Below, one piece after another: positions 6,440-7,649 of a DNA stretch of 7,649 nucleotides. The translations under genes were made by a program, and so were the position numbers. Source of the stretch: Bacillota bacterium (GTDB lineage: Bacteria; Bacillota; Clostridia; Tissierellales; Peptoniphilaceae). The notes under the pieces were generated by a model that saw only the letters and a list, made by a program, of their open reading frames with translations, was not told the origin of the DNA and did no database searches. Position 1 is the first letter of the stretch. Every line of letters begins with the position of its first letter. Location of the stretch: contig JAEXBU010000005.1 of the NCBI GenBank assembly GCA_023393815.1, positions 1 to 7,649 of the forward strand, given 5' to 3'.

Positions 6440-6454
6440 CAAGGCCTTGCGCAA
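6440..6454. promoter_or_regulatory. Overlapping perfect palindromes upstream of the HATPase gene
   Basis: CAAGGCCTTG (6440-6449) and TTGCGCAA (6447-6454) are both perfect dyads and share three bases. They sit 50-64 bases upstream of the HATPase start, flanked by A and T tracts. Neither leaves room for a good RNA loop, so a DNA-binding site is likelier than a terminator. No regulator can be named; the pairing could be chance. Confidence 0.25.
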
Positions 6455-6543
6455 TTTTTCGCTTCCCTTCGCGCTTTCCGTGTTCTTCTCTATAAATCAC
6501 TCGAAAATTACAAATTGCCCTGTTACTTTTTCAAAAGCCCGGG

Positions 6544-6549
6544 TATAAT
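6544..6549 (+). promoter_or_regulatory. -10 box of the rubredoxin gene
   Basis: A perfect TATAAT 43 bases upstream of the rubredoxin start codon, predicting a transcript start near 6556. The bases 17 upstream (TGTTAC) are a poor -35. A perfect TTGACA at 6559-6564 is downstream of the -10 and has no matching -10 before the start codon, so it is not taken as a -35. Confidence 0.55.
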
Positions 6550-6555
6550 AGAGTT

Positions 6556-6573
6556 ACGTTGACAAGTTAACAA
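6556..6573. promoter_or_regulatory. Candidate Rex-type redox operator overlapping the rubredoxin transcript start
   Basis: ACGTTGACAAGTTAACAA matches 11 of the 14 defined positions of the clostridial Rex consensus TTGTTAA-N4-TTAACAA (consensus quoted from memory). The right half-site is perfect and the left half carries three mismatches. It lies immediately after the TATAAT, the classical place for a repressor site. An alternative description is a tandem 8-base repeat, GTTGACAA followed by GTTAACAA, differing at one position. Confidence 0.3.
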
Positions 6574-6592
6574 TTTGAAAGGAGTTCTACGA

Positions 6593-6757
6593 ATGGACAA
6601 ATACGAATGCTCTCTCTGTGGTTATATTTACGACCCTGCGGAAGGTGACCCGGACAACGGCGTAAAAGCCGGCACCGCTTTTAAAGACCTTCCCGCTGAT
6701 TGGGAATGCCCCCTCTGCGGCGCAAGCAAAGACGACTTTGAAAAAGTCGAAGACTAA
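6593..6757 (+). CDS. Rubredoxin
   Basis: A 54-aa one-iron electron carrier. Four cysteines coordinate the iron: CSLCGY (Cys6, Cys9) and CPLCG (Cys39, Cys42), in the exact spacing of classical rubredoxins, with the conserved YIYDPAEGDPDNG and AGTAFKDLPADW segments between them. In anaerobes it passes electrons from an NAD(P)H:rubredoxin reductase to partners such as rubrerythrin, superoxide reductase or flavodiiron proteins, so it typically serves oxygen and peroxide defence. None of those partners is in this window. AAAGGAG (6578-6584) lies eight bases before the ATG at 6593; an in-frame TTG at 6575 would include the ribosome binding site and is rejected. Single-gene transcript with its own promoter and terminator. 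The only plus-strand gene here. Confidence 0.97.
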   Translation: MDKYECSLCGYIYDPAEGDPDNGVKAGTAFKDLPADWECPLCGASKDDFEKVED

Positions 6758-6765
6758 TTGTACGC

Positions 6766-6795
6766 AAAAGACGCGGCCTATGCCGCGCCTTTTTT
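6766..6795 (+). terminator. Rho-independent terminator of the rubredoxin gene
   Basis: CGCGGC (6772-6777) pairs with GCCGCG (6782-6787) over loop CTAT. It is extended by AAAAG with CTTTT around an A/C mismatch and ends in a T6 run (6790-6795). It starts nine bases after the rubredoxin stop. Confidence 0.9.
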
Positions 6796-6871
6796 ATTGC
6801 CCATTTTCCATTATTTACGTTCTCTTCTACACACTTTTCCATCCGGTGTATAACGTGACCGCAAGCTCCCT

Positions 6872-6909
6872 AGAAAAAACCCTTGAAAGACTTCCAAGGG
6901 ATTTTTTCT
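6872..6909 (-). terminator. Terminator of the lon-engB operon, symmetrical and probably bidirectional
   Basis: CCCTTG (6880-6885) pairs with CAAGGG (6895-6900) across a nine-base loop, flanked by A6 on the left and T6 on the right. The hairpin therefore ends in a U run whichever strand is read. On the minus strand it overlaps the engB stop codon (TAG, 6910-6908). On the plus strand it backs up the rubredoxin terminator. The stretch between the two terminators (6796-6871) shows nothing further. Confidence 0.85.
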
Positions 6910-7510
6910 AAACTTCTTCTCTGTAATAGGCCGCCATGTCTTCTATTATTTCCCACAGAACGTCCACATTTTCTTTCGTAACGGCGCTGTAGGGAACGAT
7001 CAAATCCTCGTAAGGTACGTGCAATGCCTTTCGAATAAGGCCGGTGGCCTTATGCTGTTGATTTTTCGACAACTTATCCGCTTTCGTGGCGACAACGAGC
7101 CCGGCAAATCCATTTTCCAACATCCACCCGTACATTTCTTTGTCCTTTACCGAAGGCTCGTGGCGCATATCCACGAGGAGAATCAACTCCGCCAGATTCT
7201 CTCGATTTTCCAGGTATTCGTTAATGGTCTTGGCCCAAGCGTCCTGCTCCTGTTTCGACGCCACAGCGTAACCGTAACCCGGCAAATCCACAAGACGCAC
7301 GTCGTCGTTGATGCGGTAAAAATTAATGGTGCGGGTCTTCCCCGGCTTTCCGCTGGTGCGAGCCAAATTTTTTCTACCGAGCATGGCGTTAATGAAACTG
7401 CTCTTTCCCACATTGGAACGGCCGCAAAAGGCGAATTCCGGAAGCTCTTCCGACGGATACTGCTCTTTTTTCACGGCGACGGTTTCCAAGTCGCACTTAC
7501 GAATTTTCAC
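6908..7510 (-). CDS. engB: Ribosome biogenesis GTPase EngB/YsxC
   Basis: A 200-aa GTPase required for late 50S subunit assembly, essential in Bacillus subtilis. G1 is GRSNVGKS (30-37), the switch region GKTRTINFY (57-65), G3 DLPGYG (75-80), G4 TKADK (142-146) and G5 SAV (175-177). The pre-G1 PEFAFCGRSNVGKSSFIN is diagnostic of EngB. Length is normal. The start is GTG at 7510 (MKIRKCDLE), giving the family's usual N-terminus, with GAGG nine bases upstream. It lies inside the end of lon, overlapping by 14 bases in another frame, so translation is probably coupled. The lon-engB(ysxC) order is conserved in Firmicutes. Ends in TAG inside the terminator stem. Confidence 0.96.
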   Translation of the reverse strand: MKIRKCDLETVAVKKEQYPSEELPEFAFCGRSNVGKSSFINAMLGRKNLARTSGKPGKTRTINFYRINDDVRLVDLPGYGYAVASKQEQDAWAKTINEYLENRENLAELILLVDMRHEPSVKDKEMYGWMLENGFAGLVVATKADKLSKNQQHKATGLIRKALHVPYEDLIVPYSAVTKENVDVLWEIIEDMAAYYREEV

Positions 7511-7649
7511 AAACCATCGCCTCTTTCAATACTTCGTCCATGTGCTCCACGCCGACGACGCGAAGTTTTTTAATGGATGGGGAGTCCATGTCTTTTAAAT
7601 CGCGCAAGTTGGCTTTGGGTACGAGGACAGTCTTCACACCGCCCCGTTG
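7497..7649 (-). CDS. lon: Lon protease, C-terminal 50 residues (partial, runs off right edge)
   Basis: Reading leftward from the right edge, the frame gives QRGGVKTVLVPKANLRDLKDM, then DSPSIKKLRVVGVEHM and DEVLKEAMVCENS, ending in TAA (7499-7497). GGVKTVLVPKAN-RDL matches the end of the Lon peptidase domain (usually G-KTVIIPKENEKDL) and VVGVEHMDEVLKEAM its last helix. The catalytic Ser-Lys dyad and the AAA+ domain are outside the window. Lon degrades misfolded and regulatory proteins in the cytoplasm using ATP. Identification is supported further by engB immediately downstream, the arrangement seen in Bacillus (lonA-ysxC). Confidence 0.88.
   Translation of the reverse strand, partial: QRGGVKTVLVPKANLRDLKDMDSPSIKKLRVVGVEHMDEVLKEAMVCENS

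Noticed and set aside
6251..6454. 67-codon minus-strand frame overlapping the HATPase gene, with a hydrophobic N-terminus
   Set aside because: It begins at TTG without a ribosome binding site and is out of frame with the HATPase motifs that explain the region.
6421..6460. A and T tracts flanking a GC-rich centre, read as a plus-strand terminator
   Set aside because: No plus-strand gene precedes it and the dyads leave no adequate loop.
6559..6564. Perfect TTGACA read as a -35 box
   Set aside because: The only TATAAT is upstream of it, and no -10 lies 16-18 bases downstream before the rubredoxin start.
7019..7573. 184-codon plus-strand frame antisense to engB and lon
   Set aside because: Both genes beneath it are clear family members; no start signal or family resemblance.

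Overview
The window looks like the chromosome of an anaerobic member of the Bacillota (Firmicutes, Clostridia/Tissierellia-like). The grounds are the Lon-EngB gene order, strong AGGAGG-type ribosome binding sites, a small free-standing rubredoxin, a CvfB-type S1 protein and a RlmD-type methylase. Genus is not resolvable by eye; an anaerobic coccus of the Peptoniphilaceae type with mid-range GC is only a guess. Almost everything is on the minus strand; the sole plus-strand gene is the rubredoxin. There are no rRNA, tRNA, CRISPR or insertion-sequence features.

Layout, left to right. (1) 1-358: the 5' part of an ABC exporter gene (minus, runs off the left edge) in AT-rich DNA (about 36% GC by hand count, against roughly 50-55% in rlmD next door), with its own promoter. 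(2) A strong terminator at 459-494 separates it from a translationally coupled three-gene operon read leftward: unknown 190-aa protein (3148-2576), cvfB (2579-1773) and rlmD (1773-493), joined by ATGA and TAATG overlaps. (3) A UUCG-loop terminator at 3206-3231 closes a 93-aa, very Arg/Lys-rich, one-hydrophobic-segment protein (3513-3232) that has its own extended -10 promoter. (4) typA/bipA (5882-4062) and a YbaK-type editing deacylase (4049-3585) form a second operon; the typA leader carries a terminator-like hairpin. (5) An RsbW-like HATPase gene (6390-5995, minus) with a cysteine-rich ATP lid lies divergent to the rubredoxin (6593-6757, plus). (6) The rubredoxin and engB converge on two terminators (6766-6795 and 6872-6909). 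(7) engB (7510-6908) overlaps the end of lon (from the right edge to 7497).

Functionally this is mostly core translation and ribosome biology: rRNA methylation (RlmD), RNA binding (CvfB), ribosome-associated GTPases (TypA, EngB) and tRNA proofreading (YbaK), next to protein quality control (Lon). The less ordinary parts are the AT-rich ABC exporter at the left edge, the two small uncharacterised proteins, the orphan Cys-rich anti-sigma-like kinase, and the intergenic regulatory DNA around rubredoxin and typA. I did not find convincing evidence of a new multi-gene system; the points most worth checking are listed as findings.
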